Positions 5,569 through 14,041 of a stretch of 25,888 nt of DNA are shown piece after piece (the stretch's first letter is position 1; every line of letters begins with the position of its first letter). The stretch is from positions 1-25,888 of IMG/VR virus record IMGVR_UViG_3300025141_008204; one strand, given 5' to 3'. Source of the stretch: a virus. The translations under genes and the position numbers were made by a program. The notes under the pieces were generated by a model. The model had not been told where the DNA came from and searched no databases. It saw nothing but the letters and a program-made list of their open reading frames with translations.

Positions 5569-6601
5569 GAGTCGCTTTATATTGTTCTTCAATCCACTTG
5601 TAAGTTTTTTTCATACCATCCATCAAAGGCTCAGATGGTGCCCAGCCTAATAACTCTTTTATTAAAGTGTTATCACTGTTCCTTCCTGCTACTCCTACAG
5701 GTCCATCCACATTTTTGATAGTAATTTCTTTTCCACTAATGTATGCTGCCATCTGGGCCAAGTTATTAATAGAAATCATTTCATCAGATCCTATGTTAAT
5801 AACTTCCTCCACCTCAGATTCCATCAGTCTGCGTACAGCTTCTAAACACTCATCAATGTAAAGGAAAGACCTAGTTTGATTGCCTGGACCCCAGACTTCT
5901 ACTACAGGATTTCTGTGGGGAATTCTAGCCTCATCCATCATTGTACCGCTCATCTCCTCTTTAGAAGTATCAAGAGCCTGAATAACTTTCCTACACATAG
6001 CCGCAGGAGCTTTCTCTTTTCCACCATCCCAAGTTCCATTGGGGCCAAAGATGTTGTGGAACCTAGCTATGCGTACTTCCATCCCATAATTTCTAGCATA
6101 TGATCTCCACATTCTTTCAGAGAATAGTTTCTCCCATCCGTACTCTGAATCAGGGTGAGCAGGGTAAGCAGACCCCTCTTCACAATTGGGATTGTCGGGA
6201 TCTAATTGATTATGCTTAGGATAAATGCAAGCAGAGGAAGAGTAGAACACCTTAATCTTCTGACCACAATTAGTTATAGCTTTAGCAATATTCAAATTGA
6301 TCATAGCAGAGTTGTGCATAACATCTGCATCATGCTCTCCAGTAAAGATATACCCTGCTCCTCCCATGTCTGCCGCAAATTGATATAACTCATCTGCTTT
6401 AGAATAAAATAGGAGGCTATGAACAGAGTTAGCATTTCGCAGATCAAACTCTCCTTGATTAAGAGCTTTTTCACTTACCTGATCCCACTCTCTCATAGGC
6501 TTAATATCTACAGCAGCTACTCTATAGCCTTCTCCTATAAGACGCTTTACCATGTGACCTCCGATAAAGCCACCCGCTCCACATACAATTGCTTTTTTCA
6601 T
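5564..6601 (-). CDS. GDP-mannose 3,5-epimerase
   Basis: A 345-aa extended SDR that matches plant GDP-mannose 3,5-epimerase closely. Visible are the Rossmann motif GAGGFIGG (8-15), AADMGGAGYI, the active-site segment SSSACIYP with C125, Y154-x3-K158, RFHNIFGPNGTWDGG followed by EKAPAA (K197, the plant catalytic lysine), QTRSFLYIDE, and NIGSDEMISIN. The plant enzyme converts GDP-D-mannose to GDP-L-galactose and GDP-L-gulose. About 20 extra residues (about 211-233) lie between CRKVIQAL and VEVWG compared with the plant enzyme. The last gene of the glycan locus; its start overlaps the preceding stop as ATGA. Substrate specificity is inferred from the strong motif match. Confidence 0.87.
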   Translation of the reverse strand: MKKAIVCGAGGFIGGHMVKRLIGEGYRVAAVDIKPMREWDQVSEKALNQGEFDLRNANSVHSLLFYSKADELYQFAADMGGAGYIFTGEHDADVMHNSAMINLNIAKAITNCGQKIKVFYSSSACIYPKHNQLDPDNPNCEEGSAYPAHPDSEYGWEKLFSERMWRSYARNYGMEVRIARFHNIFGPNGTWDGGKEKAPAAMCRKVIQALDTSKEEMSGTMMDEARIPHRNPVVEVWGPGNQTRSFLYIDECLEAVRRLMESEVEEVINIGSDEMISINNLAQMAAYISGKEITIKNVDGPVGVAGRNSDNTLIKELLGWAPSEPLMDGMKKTYKWIEEQYKATL

Positions 6602-7467
6602 GATTTTTTTATAGTTTTAAAAGTTTTCTCGATTCCTGCCGATAGTCCACAAAAACTAACGCCGAGGGATGCTAAGAGACTACCATCTCCGTAATAATTG
6701 TTCTTATTTTTATTATAGTGCTTAGTCCAAATGGGAACCTGCTGACTAGTGAAAGAATTAATAATCGTTGCTACCTCATGTAGTGTATACTTATCATTAT
6801 AACATACATTTATGTCTCTAGGTAATCCTGGGTTAGTTGTCGTAGCATATTCTGTGAGATAGTGGATAAGTAAGAAGCATAAGTCCTCTACAAAAAAGAA
6901 GTCCATTTTAATATCTTCAAAAACTATAATGGGCTCTTTGCTTATTACATTTTTTATAGCTGTCTTAATAAATCTACTGTCTAACTCCTGTGGGCCAAAG
7001 ATATTAAATAGTCTAAAATTTACTTGATTACAATTTTGAGCTACCCTATTTGCTATTACATATTTAGAAAATCCGTAAGGAGTTGTAGGAATACGCTCCC
7101 CTAATTTAGTTTCGCTATAATCGCTTATGTCAACAGAATTATCAAATTCAGCCCCAGACCCTAAATTAATAAATAAGGTGTTGGTATTCTTTGTTAAATT
7201 TTCATACATTAAGATGTTGTCATAGAAAGTTGTTAGACTCTGCTCATCTTCTCTGAATCCTGTTTTCGCCGCACAATGAATTACTGCTTTAATATTGTGG
7301 TTTTCAAATAATAAATTTACTTCTTCTGGGTCCAGTAAATTACATGAAGATTTCTTTAGAGATATAACATCAAATCCAGCAGAAATTAAATATTTACTGA
7401 CATAGGATCCTATAAATCCAGCCCCGCCTGTAACTAAAATTTTACCAGTATTTTGATTGTGCAACAT
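6598..7467 (-). CDS. NAD(P)-dependent sugar epimerase/reductase (SDR)
   Basis: A 289-aa extended short-chain dehydrogenase with the nucleotide-binding loop GGAGFIGS near residue 14, an HCAAKTG segment, and the catalytic pair Y131/K135 in YGFSK, followed by FRLFNIFGP. It belongs to the broad family that includes GDP-fucose synthase, dTDP-sugar reductases and the reductase of yersiniose synthesis; the exact substrate cannot be read from sequence. ATG 7467 has AAGGAAGAG upstream and overlaps PanB by 26 nt. Placed directly after the E1, ThDP and PanB genes, it is a good candidate for the reduction that completes their product. Confidence 0.8.
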   Translation of the reverse strand: MLHNQNTGKILVTGGAGFIGSYVSKYLISAGFDVISLKKSSCNLLDPEEVNLLFENHNIKAVIHCAAKTGFREDEQSLTTFYDNILMYENLTKNTNTLFINLGSGAEFDNSVDISDYSETKLGERIPTTPYGFSKYVIANRVAQNCNQVNFRLFNIFGPQELDSRFIKTAIKNVISKEPIIVFEDIKMDFFFVEDLCFLLIHYLTEYATTTNPGLPRDINVCYNDKYTLHEVATIINSFTSQQVPIWTKHYNKNKNNYYGDGSLLASLGVSFCGLSAGIEKTFKTIKKS

Positions 7468-8365
7468 CGTCTAACTCTTCCTTCTTAATAGGGTAGGTGT
7501 AATCCTCGTTCGGAAACAAACCACCCTTAACTTCTCGTATATATGCAGAAATAGCTACTTCTGCCAATTTGAGAAGACCATCTGCTCTATCATCGCGCCC
7601 TAACGATCTTAAATCACTACAAGAGGAAATGTACTCTGTAAATTCAGAAATAACCTCAGGAATATAACACTTAGCAAACCAAGGTCTAAAGGATTGATAA
7701 AATCCCATAAGATCATGTATTATAACTAATTGACCATCCGTAGATTTACCTGCTCCAATTCCTAAAACAGGTACATCCAAAACCCTTGAAATTTTAGCAG
7801 CAGGAGCTTCTGGCATAGCCTCAAGAAGCAACGCACAAATACCTGCATTTTGAAGGGCTTCTGCATCCTCAAAAGTGGCATCAAAACTTTCTCTAGTTTT
7901 ACCCTGCACCCTATACCCCCCAAAAGAAGCACTACTTTGTGGGGTTAATCCTAAATGCCCAATAACTGAAACTCCAGCGTCCACAATACAACGAACTCTA
8001 TCAGCTACTCTCCTGCCTCCCTCTAATTTAACTGCATCCACTCCAGCCTCTTTAACAAATCTAATTGCATTTCTTACGGCTTCCGTATTACTAATTTCAT
8101 ACGATCCTTGAGGCATATCCCCAACAATGAAAGTGTTAGGGGCTCCGCGCCTGACAGCCTGTGAAAGAATTATCATTTCATTCATCGTTACAGGATTTGT
8201 GGTCTCATAACCAAGCTGTACCATTCCCCCCGAATCGCCAACAAGGATCATATCCACACCAGCTTTTTCAGCAGCTTGAGAAAAGGGGAGATCATACGCA
8301 GTAATCCAACTGATGAGGTCTCCACACTCTTTCATCTTCTTTAAACTAACTATGGTTTTTTTCAT
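7442..8365 (-). CDS. panB: PanB homologue (ketopantoate hydroxymethyltransferase family)
   Basis: A 307-aa TIM-barrel protein of the PanB family. Motifs match E. coli PanB: VGDSGGM (D44), VGDMPQGSY (D83), VKLEGG (K113, E115), GHLGLTPQS (H137), LLLEAMP (E182) and GIGAGKSTDGQ. All metal and catalytic positions are kept, so it is probably active. The known reaction transfers a hydroxymethyl group from methylene-tetrahydrofolate to 2-oxoisovalerate to give ketopantoate, a coenzyme A precursor. It is about 40 residues longer than the E. coli enzyme, with the extra length in the C-terminal third. It starts in an ATGA overlap with the ThDP gene. Within a sugar locus its true acceptor may be another 2-oxo acid or a keto sugar. 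Confidence 0.9.
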   Translation of the reverse strand: MKKTIVSLKKMKECGDLISWITAYDLPFSQAAEKAGVDMILVGDSGGMVQLGYETTNPVTMNEMIILSQAVRRGAPNTFIVGDMPQGSYEISNTEAVRNAIRFVKEAGVDAVKLEGGRRVADRVRCIVDAGVSVIGHLGLTPQSSASFGGYRVQGKTRESFDATFEDAEALQNAGICALLLEAMPEAPAAKISRVLDVPVLGIGAGKSTDGQLVIIHDLMGFYQSFRPWFAKCYIPEVISEFTEYISSCSDLRSLGRDDRADGLLKLAEVAISAYIREVKGGLFPNEDYTYPIKKEELDDVAQSKYW

Positions 8366-10134
8366 GATAGTGGAGAGATAATCATATTCTCATAAAATTC
8401 ATCTCTAGGGAGGAGAGGGGCCATATCCTCCAATGGTCTTCCTATTATAGATCCATCTTCCTTTTTCATAGCACTTATAGTTGGAAAAACTTCCTGCTCC
8501 TCATCACACATAACCTCACACACAACAGGACCAGAGACCTCCTCAATACAATACCTTATCTTATCCAAACATTCTCCAGAATTATTGATCTTTACATAAG
8601 ACAATCCGTATGCTTTTGTTATCTTCTCTATGTCAGGAAAAGAAACCCCCGACTTAGGACAAGTTCCAATACGATCCCCGTTAAAAAATCTGTCTTGAGT
8701 TTTTCTAATAGATAAGTACCCATTATTATTCCAAACAAAAAGCTTAATTGGGATATTATAATATTTTATAGTTTGTAGCTCTTGAACATTAAACTGGAAT
8801 GATCCATCCCCTGTAATACCAATGATAGTAGTACTAGGAGAACCAAAATAAGCTCCAATAGCTGCGGGAATCGTAAAGCCCATCTCTGCTTGTGCCCCAG
8901 GAACAATTAGTCTTTGCGGGTGTTTTAAATTTAGACTCTGACATGGGACATAATATGCTGATCCAGCATCCCCTACTACTGATGATTCTTTTGGGAGAAG
9001 AGTGCCTAATGTCTTCGTAAAATAATATAAATCTACAAGATCGCTATCACTAAAAGAAATATTATAACTCCACATATCTTTCCAACGCTGACACATATCA
9101 TTCCATGTTGGAGGAGTAGTATACTCCACTTCTTTTAGATGCGTAATAAATTCTTTAGCATCTCCTTTAACAAACTTATCTATTCTAACTGTTTCCTTTT
9201 GGTGTTCTTCTGGGTCAATATCCACCACTACTAATTTAGCCTCCCTTCCAAAATGGTCATAATTATAACCAATGGAAGGAATGCTTAAACTAGTTCCTAT
9301 TGCAAGAATAAGATCAGCATTCTGCAAAGCAAAATTTCCTGCTCTATCACCCTTCACACCTACTCTGCCTACATAGTTGGTATTATCTCCTCCTAACAGA
9401 TCAGTTGCTAAATAAGTACTCACTACTGGGATATTTAGCTTGGACACTGCTTCAGCAAACTCCTGTTGAGCATTTGCTAATCTTATTCCGTTCCCAGCTA
9501 AAATTATAGGTCTTTTAGAGTTATGTAAGAATTCAAAGTCCACCTCAACACTTTCTTCCGCTGAGTCAGGAGTATAGCCCTCCAAAGAATCCCCATCAAT
9601 TAAACTACTTTGTACATTCAAAGGAACATCTAACCATACTGGTCCAGGTCTTCCCGAAATACTTAAGTAATGAGCTTTCTCTAGAAGATACCTAATATCA
9701 TTAGGATTATCTACCATTTCTGAAAATTTGGTGAGGGGCTTTATAACCTCTAAAATATTTGCTTCCTGGGTTCCAAATTTTCGCAGCTTTGCTTGTGATT
9801 TATAACAAGTCTGGTTAATATTAACCTGACCAGAAATAAAAAAACAAGGAATACTGTCTTGCCAAGCATCCAGTAGTCCTGTAATAGTATTAGTTCCTGC
9901 ACATCCCGTGGTGGGCATAACCACCCCAATCTTACCTGTCTGCTTGGCGTACCCTACGGCTCCCATAGCACACGCTTGTTCATGATGATTACAGATGGGA
10001 GTAATATTTTTATTTTTTAAGATCCCATCTGTAAGATGCATATTTCCTCCACCCGTAAGAAGAAATACATGATTTACTCCTAACTTCTCCTCAATAAAAT
10101 TAGCGATGTAATCTGCTACTCTTATTTGTCCCAT
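8362..10134 (-). CDS. Acetolactate-synthase-like ThDP enzyme
   Basis: A 590-aa three-domain thiamine-diphosphate enzyme. The catalytic Glu is E52 (NHHEQACAMG), the middle domain is present (ILAGNGIRLA, DIDPEE), and the ThDP/Mg motif begins GDGS (442) and ends NNN (469-471). The family decarboxylates pyruvate and adds the two-carbon unit to an acceptor; members include acetolactate synthase and YerE, which acetylates a CDP-keto-dideoxyhexose in yersiniose synthesis. Its position immediately after the E1/RfbH gene favours a YerE-like role, while PanB next door leaves open a branched-chain keto-acid role. Its start overlaps the E1 stop by 13 nt. Acceptor and FAD use cannot be told by eye. Confidence 0.85.
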   Translation of the reverse strand: MGQIRVADYIANFIEEKLGVNHVFLLTGGGNMHLTDGILKNKNITPICNHHEQACAMGAVGYAKQTGKIGVVMPTTGCAGTNTITGLLDAWQDSIPCFFISGQVNINQTCYKSQAKLRKFGTQEANILEVIKPLTKFSEMVDNPNDIRYLLEKAHYLSISGRPGPVWLDVPLNVQSSLIDGDSLEGYTPDSAEESVEVDFEFLHNSKRPIILAGNGIRLANAQQEFAEAVSKLNIPVVSTYLATDLLGGDNTNYVGRVGVKGDRAGNFALQNADLILAIGTSLSIPSIGYNYDHFGREAKLVVVDIDPEEHQKETVRIDKFVKGDAKEFITHLKEVEYTTPPTWNDMCQRWKDMWSYNISFSDSDLVDLYYFTKTLGTLLPKESSVVGDAGSAYYVPCQSLNLKHPQRLIVPGAQAEMGFTIPAAIGAYFGSPSTTIIGITGDGSFQFNVQELQTIKYYNIPIKLFVWNNNGYLSIRKTQDRFFNGDRIGTCPKSGVSFPDIEKITKAYGLSYVKINNSGECLDKIRYCIEEVSGPVVCEVMCDEEQEVFPTISAMKKEDGSIIGRPLEDMAPLLPRDEFYENMIISPLS

Positions 10135-11405
10135 GTCTTTAAAACATCCTCAATGTAAGTAAAAGTTCCTTCTTTATACGAAGGAGAGGTTCCTAAGAAA
10201 AATACCCTATCTAAAACTTTATTTGCCTGTGGGTACTTCGAAAAATCATCCAGGTGTTCGTAGGCTGGGTGCAACAGAAGATTACCCGCAAAATAATTTC
10301 TAGTCTGAATTTGATTGCTCTCTAAAAAGGAAACTAATCGTTGCTTTATCTCTTTATTTTTACATACGATAGGCACCCCAAACCAAGAGGTACGAGCATT
10401 CTCTAACTCATTAGGGATATAAATATCTTTTATGTACTTCTTAAGGAGAGACTCTAATCTCACTTTGTTTTGTCTTCGTTTTTCATGAAGTTCGGGAGCT
10501 TTTTTAAGTTGGACTAACCCAATAGCTCCTTGAAAATCAAGAGGCTTTAAATTATATCCTATATTGGTAAAAACATATTTATGATCAACCACCCCCTCGT
10601 AATTATCAAGCCAGGGAGAAAATCTTTTTCCGCAAACACCATCTTTCAATAAATTGCATGATCCCACACAATAACAAGCTCTCCCCCACCAAGCAATACT
10701 TCTCGCTGTTTCTATCAATTCTTTATTATCAGACGAAATCATTCCCCCTTCTCCTGTAGTAATGTGGTGGGCGGGATAAAAGGAACAAGTGGAGGCTACG
10801 CTGTACTGAGAGAGGGGCTTGCCGTCCCATTCACTTCCTAAACTATCACAACCATCAAGAAGGAGGAAGATTCCCCTCTTTTCACACATAGAACATAAAG
10901 CATCCATGTCTACAGGATTACCCAGAACAGGAGAAAGAAATATAGCTCTAGTCTTATCTGTAATTTTCTCCTCAAGTTTGTTCATGTCAAAATTTAAACT
11001 TTCCATTTCTATATCAACAAACACAGTCTTTAAATTGTTATGGATAATAGGAGAAACAGTTGTGGGGAACCCTACTACCGAAACTATGATTTCATCTTCG
11101 TCCTCCCACCCAAACACCTTTTTTGCAGCGGCTAATAGAACAAGATTAGCAGAACTTCCTGAGTTTACCATGAGAGAGTGTTTCATCCCTATAGATTTAG
11201 AAAATCGGTTTTCAAACTTACTTACTTGCTCCCCTGATGCCAGCCAAAGTCCTCCCACCAACGAAGAAATAGCAGCCACTAACTCTTCTTTGTCCCAAAC
11301 TGGTCCTGAATAATATACAGGAGTTTCACACTTCTGATTGTATGCATACTTAAGAAGTTTATCTTCCTCTAGGGAATCTATAAAATTTTCTATGGCTTCT
11401 TTCAT
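10122..11405 (-). CDS. RfbH/E1-type CDP-4-keto-6-deoxyhexose 3-dehydrase
   Basis: A 427-aa member of the DegT aminotransferase fold in which the PLP lysine is replaced by His (H214 in FYPAHHITTGEGG), the hallmark of E1/RfbH and ColD dehydrases. It also has the E1-specific [2Fe-2S] cysteines C186, C244, C246 and C258. C186-X57-C244-X1-C246 has exactly the E1 spacing, and the last gap is 11 instead of 7. E1 uses PMP and electrons from an E3 reductase to remove the C3 hydroxyl of CDP-4-keto-6-deoxyglucose. No E3, CDP-glucose synthase or 4,6-dehydratase lies in the window, so host or distant phage genes must supply them. It starts in an ATGA overlap. Confidence 0.9.
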   Translation of the reverse strand: MKEAIENFIDSLEEDKLLKYAYNQKCETPVYYSGPVWDKEELVAAISSLVGGLWLASGEQVSKFENRFSKSIGMKHSLMVNSGSSANLVLLAAAKKVFGWEDEDEIIVSVVGFPTTVSPIIHNNLKTVFVDIEMESLNFDMNKLEEKITDKTRAIFLSPVLGNPVDMDALCSMCEKRGIFLLLDGCDSLGSEWDGKPLSQYSVASTCSFYPAHHITTGEGGMISSDNKELIETARSIAWWGRACYCVGSCNLLKDGVCGKRFSPWLDNYEGVVDHKYVFTNIGYNLKPLDFQGAIGLVQLKKAPELHEKRRQNKVRLESLLKKYIKDIYIPNELENARTSWFGVPIVCKNKEIKQRLVSFLESNQIQTRNYFAGNLLLHPAYEHLDDFSKYPQANKVLDRVFFLGTSPSYKEGTFTYIEDVLKTWDK

Positions 11406-12178
11406 TTCGTAATCTTTTCAAAGTACTCTTTTACCTCATCAGACACTAAAGACTCCATCCACGGTCGCATAGGATAAACGGATGCTGGTCCTCCTGCTTG
11501 GTGCAGCACCTTCACAACCATAGGAACTTTTGTATTGGGATCATAAAGCATTAATTTATCATCCTCTACATACAACTCCTCCCAACTATCCCAATGAGTA
11601 TCAGTTCCCCATACATTAGATTGGCCGTAAGAAACATTAGTTACTAAAGGATCAAGAAGTTTCGTGGAGTATTGCTTGCTTTGAAATAATATATTTAAAA
11701 CATCTTGCTCTCCTCCATCTAAACGGTGCCCAATTTGATTACATGCTTCTCCCCACTCTTTAACAAATTTGCTTCCATTAGTTCCCACTAACCCCGCATT
11801 TAAAAATTCAAACACGGGGATATCTCCTATAGTAATGGCTCCATGACAACCAGCCTTTCCGAAGGAATTATTATTTCTTACTCCTATAATCTCAGCGTCA
11901 CTCTCTAACAACTCAGTAAGAGGACCCGTAACAGTTGAATCTGCATCAATATGAATAACCATATCGTATTCCTCAGTCAAATCACTACAGGTAGCTGGCA
12001 TCATAAAATTTGCTGGTAAAGTACCGTACTTTTTCTTCAATATTTCTGTTTGTGCCGTATCGTATACAAACAAAGGTATATCAGGGTGAAAATAATTTAA
12101 AGAGTTTTTGAGACCCTCTAATCCAACTTTATCTACATAATCATCGGTACACCATGTAGAAAATACTACCTTTTTCAT
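11402..12178 (-). CDS. Glycosyltransferase, GT-A fold (GT8-like)
   Basis: A 258-aa probable nucleotide-sugar glycosyltransferase. It has the metal-binding DxD as D78-A-D80 in VIHIDADST, then FEFLNAGLVGTN (acceptor-side segment) and GEQDVLNILF, in the order seen in GT8 and related GT-A enzymes. It is soluble with no membrane segment. It is translationally coupled on both sides by ATGA overlaps and lies between a methyltransferase and the E1 dehydrase. Donor and acceptor sugars are unknown. Confidence 0.75.
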   Translation of the reverse strand: MKKVVFSTWCTDDYVDKVGLEGLKNSLNYFHPDIPLFVYDTAQTEILKKKYGTLPANFMMPATCSDLTEEYDMVIHIDADSTVTGPLTELLESDAEIIGVRNNNSFGKAGCHGAITIGDIPVFEFLNAGLVGTNGSKFVKEWGEACNQIGHRLDGGEQDVLNILFQSKQYSTKLLDPLVTNVSYGQSNVWGTDTHWDSWEELYVEDDKLMLYDPNTKVPMVVKVLHQAGGPASVYPMRPWMESLVSDEVKEYFEKITK

Positions 12179-12669
12179 CGTTGCTCCCCTACGATTATAA
12201 AGGAGTGATTCAGATCTCTCTCTGAATAAAAAATATTTTTAAATCCATAACTCTTCATACACTCAGCTACCATTGCTGCATCTAAGATGTGTAAATGCTT
12301 TCTGTTATTCCACGGTCTCCAATACTTCTGATCACGATGGGGAAGGTAAAGAAACAACACCCCCTTTGATTTTAATTTAGTTGCCCAATACGCAATAGTT
12401 CCAACCCAATCAGGGATATGCTCTAAACAATGAGAAGAATAGATATAATCTAGATTTTCTGGTAGATTATGGGCATGATACTCGTTGGAGTTATCCTCTA
12501 TATCTGCTCCTACTGCGTCAGGAAATTTCCATGCGTCTTTGCAGAAACCAACATCCACTCCTACCCCCGTACAAATGTGTTTTGCGAAGGGGATAGCAAA
12601 TTGAGAAGCGTTTCCTGCTGCTTGAAGAAGAGGGTACTCTTCTCCACTAAAATGTATGGTTTCAATCAT
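12175..12669 (-). CDS. Class I SAM-dependent methyltransferase, small
   Basis: A 164-aa protein resembling the Methyltransf_11 core. VGVDVGFCKDAWKFPDA takes the place of the SAM-binding motif I, GADIEDN is a motif II acidic strand, and YIYSSHCLEHIPDW is the very typical post-II/III motif, followed by GVLFLYLPHRD. Motif I lacks the usual GxGxG, having GVDVG, and the protein is short, so the SAM pocket may be minimal. It probably O-methylates a sugar or glycan end. Coupled to its neighbours by 4-nt overlaps. Confidence 0.75.
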   Translation of the reverse strand: MIETIHFSGEEYPLLQAAGNASQFAIPFAKHICTGVGVDVGFCKDAWKFPDAVGADIEDNSNEYHAHNLPENLDYIYSSHCLEHIPDWVGTIAYWATKLKSKGVLFLYLPHRDQKYWRPWNNRKHLHILDAAMVAECMKSYGFKNIFYSERDLNHSFIIVGEQR

Positions 12670-13376
12670 ATATATTTTTTATTCCATGTTGGGGAGGTAG
12701 TTGTTATCTTAGCTCCCTTAGTGGATAAGAGAAACTTTTCACAGGTGATCCTATCTCCTAATCCATCAATAAAACAATGGAGACTGCTCTCTATGCAGTA
12801 AATATTCTCAGCTTTTACTATAACCTTGTACCAGTCCAAAATATTATAGCCATTGACAGGCTCACACTTAACAATATCAGAGTTATTTTCTTGCGGTAAT
12901 TTACTAGCAGTTCCATCGGACTGATCTAAATGTGCGAATACATAATTGGGGGAACGGGCTACTAATTCAAATAGCTCGTCTTCTTTTTTTGTATTGCGTA
13001 CCCACGATAAATTATACTTTTCTTTAAACGGAACTTTAGCTATTCTGTACTTCTTCTCTTCTACTGTTTCATTATCTAAAAGTGAAGTGGGGGGTCTATC
13101 TCCCAAATCCATGTAAGTAGCTCCCATAGAATCCGCAAGGTTCTTACTCATCATCATTCTAGAGCTAAACAAAACTTCTCTCGGGTCTGGGTGGTTTATT
13201 AATTGAATAGAGGGGAGGGGAATAGCTCTTACATAAGGGAACTGCTCTACTAAAGACAAATGCTCTGTTCCAATAGGCCAGTATACTTCATACCCCTTAT
13301 TAGCATAATACTTAGCTATTGGGGCACAAACTAAAATATCGCCAAAAGCTCCTGGTTGCCCTATAACGATTTTCAT
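12666..13376 (-). CDS. GT9-like (GT-B) glycosyltransferase
   Basis: A 236-aa protein that begins with the GT9/heptosyltransferase-like segment IGQPGAFGDILVCAPIAK, where the Gly-Asp pair lies at the acceptor face, followed by YEVYWPIG. The C-terminal half has IYCIESSLHCFIDGLG, equivalent to the donor-site region of GT9 enzymes. It is shorter than typical heptosyltransferases (about 320-350 aa), so the two Rossmann domains would be trimmed. Assignment to a glycosyltransferase is likely; the sugar transferred is unknown. Confidence 0.6.
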   Translation of the reverse strand: MKIVIGQPGAFGDILVCAPIAKYYANKGYEVYWPIGTEHLSLVEQFPYVRAIPLPSIQLINHPDPREVLFSSRMMMSKNLADSMGATYMDLGDRPPTSLLDNETVEEKKYRIAKVPFKEKYNLSWVRNTKKEDELFELVARSPNYVFAHLDQSDGTASKLPQENNSDIVKCEPVNGYNILDWYKVIVKAENIYCIESSLHCFIDGLGDRITCEKFLLSTKGAKITTTSPTWNKKYI

Positions 13377-14041
13377 TGTCTAATGTAAAATGCATCTCCC
13401 CACCCTAATGTCTGAATGGAGGACGAAATTTCTGTTAATCCAAAACCTCTTTCTATAAGGTAATTATGTATAGTTTCTAAAGTAGCTTCTGATCCAGAAA
13501 ATCTAGGGGCAAGAGATACCTCTATAAAAATAGAATTTATCTTCTCCAAATTATCTTTAAATCCTTCTAAAACTTTTAGTTCAGCCCCCTCAACATCAAT
13601 ATTTAAAAAATCAAAGTTATCAATATCTAAATTTTCTTCTACAAATAAAGTATCCATCTTCTTAGTTTTTACTTGAGCAGTTCGAACATGAGGAAACTCT
13701 TCAGATAAATACAAGGATGATATATCATCACGGACTGGGATGTGGAGCGTTAATTCTTCATCATCCTTATCATAAGCTGCAAAGTTATAAATGTGCTGAT
13801 TATGTTCCTCAACTACAGGTTTTGCTTTGTGGGTGTAGGTCTCTGGGTTAGCTTCCACCCACACAACTTTATCCTTAAAAAGTTTATCGTAACAAAACAT
13901 CTCTGGGCATTCATGCGCTCCTACATGAATACATCCTCTAGGTTTCAGATTATGCCTATCGAACAATCCTATAATATCTTCAGGGTTATTATCTCTATGT
14001 TCTCCTTTCTTAAAAGAAGCGTAATGTCCTAACATACTCAT
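13373..14041 (-). CDS. FkbM-family methyltransferase
   Basis: A 222-aa FkbM-type SAM-dependent O-methyltransferase: CIHVGAHECPEM (motif I), VVWVEANPETY (motif II), and LNIDVEGAELKVLEG (the signature acidic motif of the family), then IFIEVS. These enzymes methylate hydroxyls on polyketides and on glycans, where methylation often caps O-antigen or flagellar sugars. Coupled by 4-nt overlaps to its neighbours. A second possible start lies two codons on (the N-terminus reads MSMLG). Confidence 0.85.
   Translation of the reverse strand: MSMLGHYASFKKGEHRDNNPEDIIGLFDRHNLKPRGCIHVGAHECPEMFCYDKLFKDKVVWVEANPETYTHKAKPVVEEHNQHIYNFAAYDKDDEELTLHIPVRDDISSLYLSEEFPHVRTAQVKTKKMDTLFVEENLDIDNFDFLNIDVEGAELKVLEGFKDNLEKINSIFIEVSLAPRFSGSEATLETIHNYLIERGFGLTEISSSIQTLGWGDAFYIRQ

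Noticed and set aside
8444-8449. TATAAT inside the ThDP gene on the minus strand
   Set aside because: Explained by codons for Ser-Ile-Ile in the open frame; no -35 and the next gene start is about 80 nt away with coupled translation. Similar in-gene boxes near 6711 and 23004 were rejected for the same reason.
8362-10134. Plain acetolactate synthase for branched-chain amino acids
   Set aside because: Not excluded, but no regulatory subunit, IlvC or IlvD is nearby, and the neighbours are sugar enzymes, so I did not assign ilvB.
10819-11313. 164-codon plus-strand frame opposite the E1 dehydrase
   Set aside because: Antisense shadow of a strongly conserved enzyme gene; the translation shows no motif and is low-complexity in composition.
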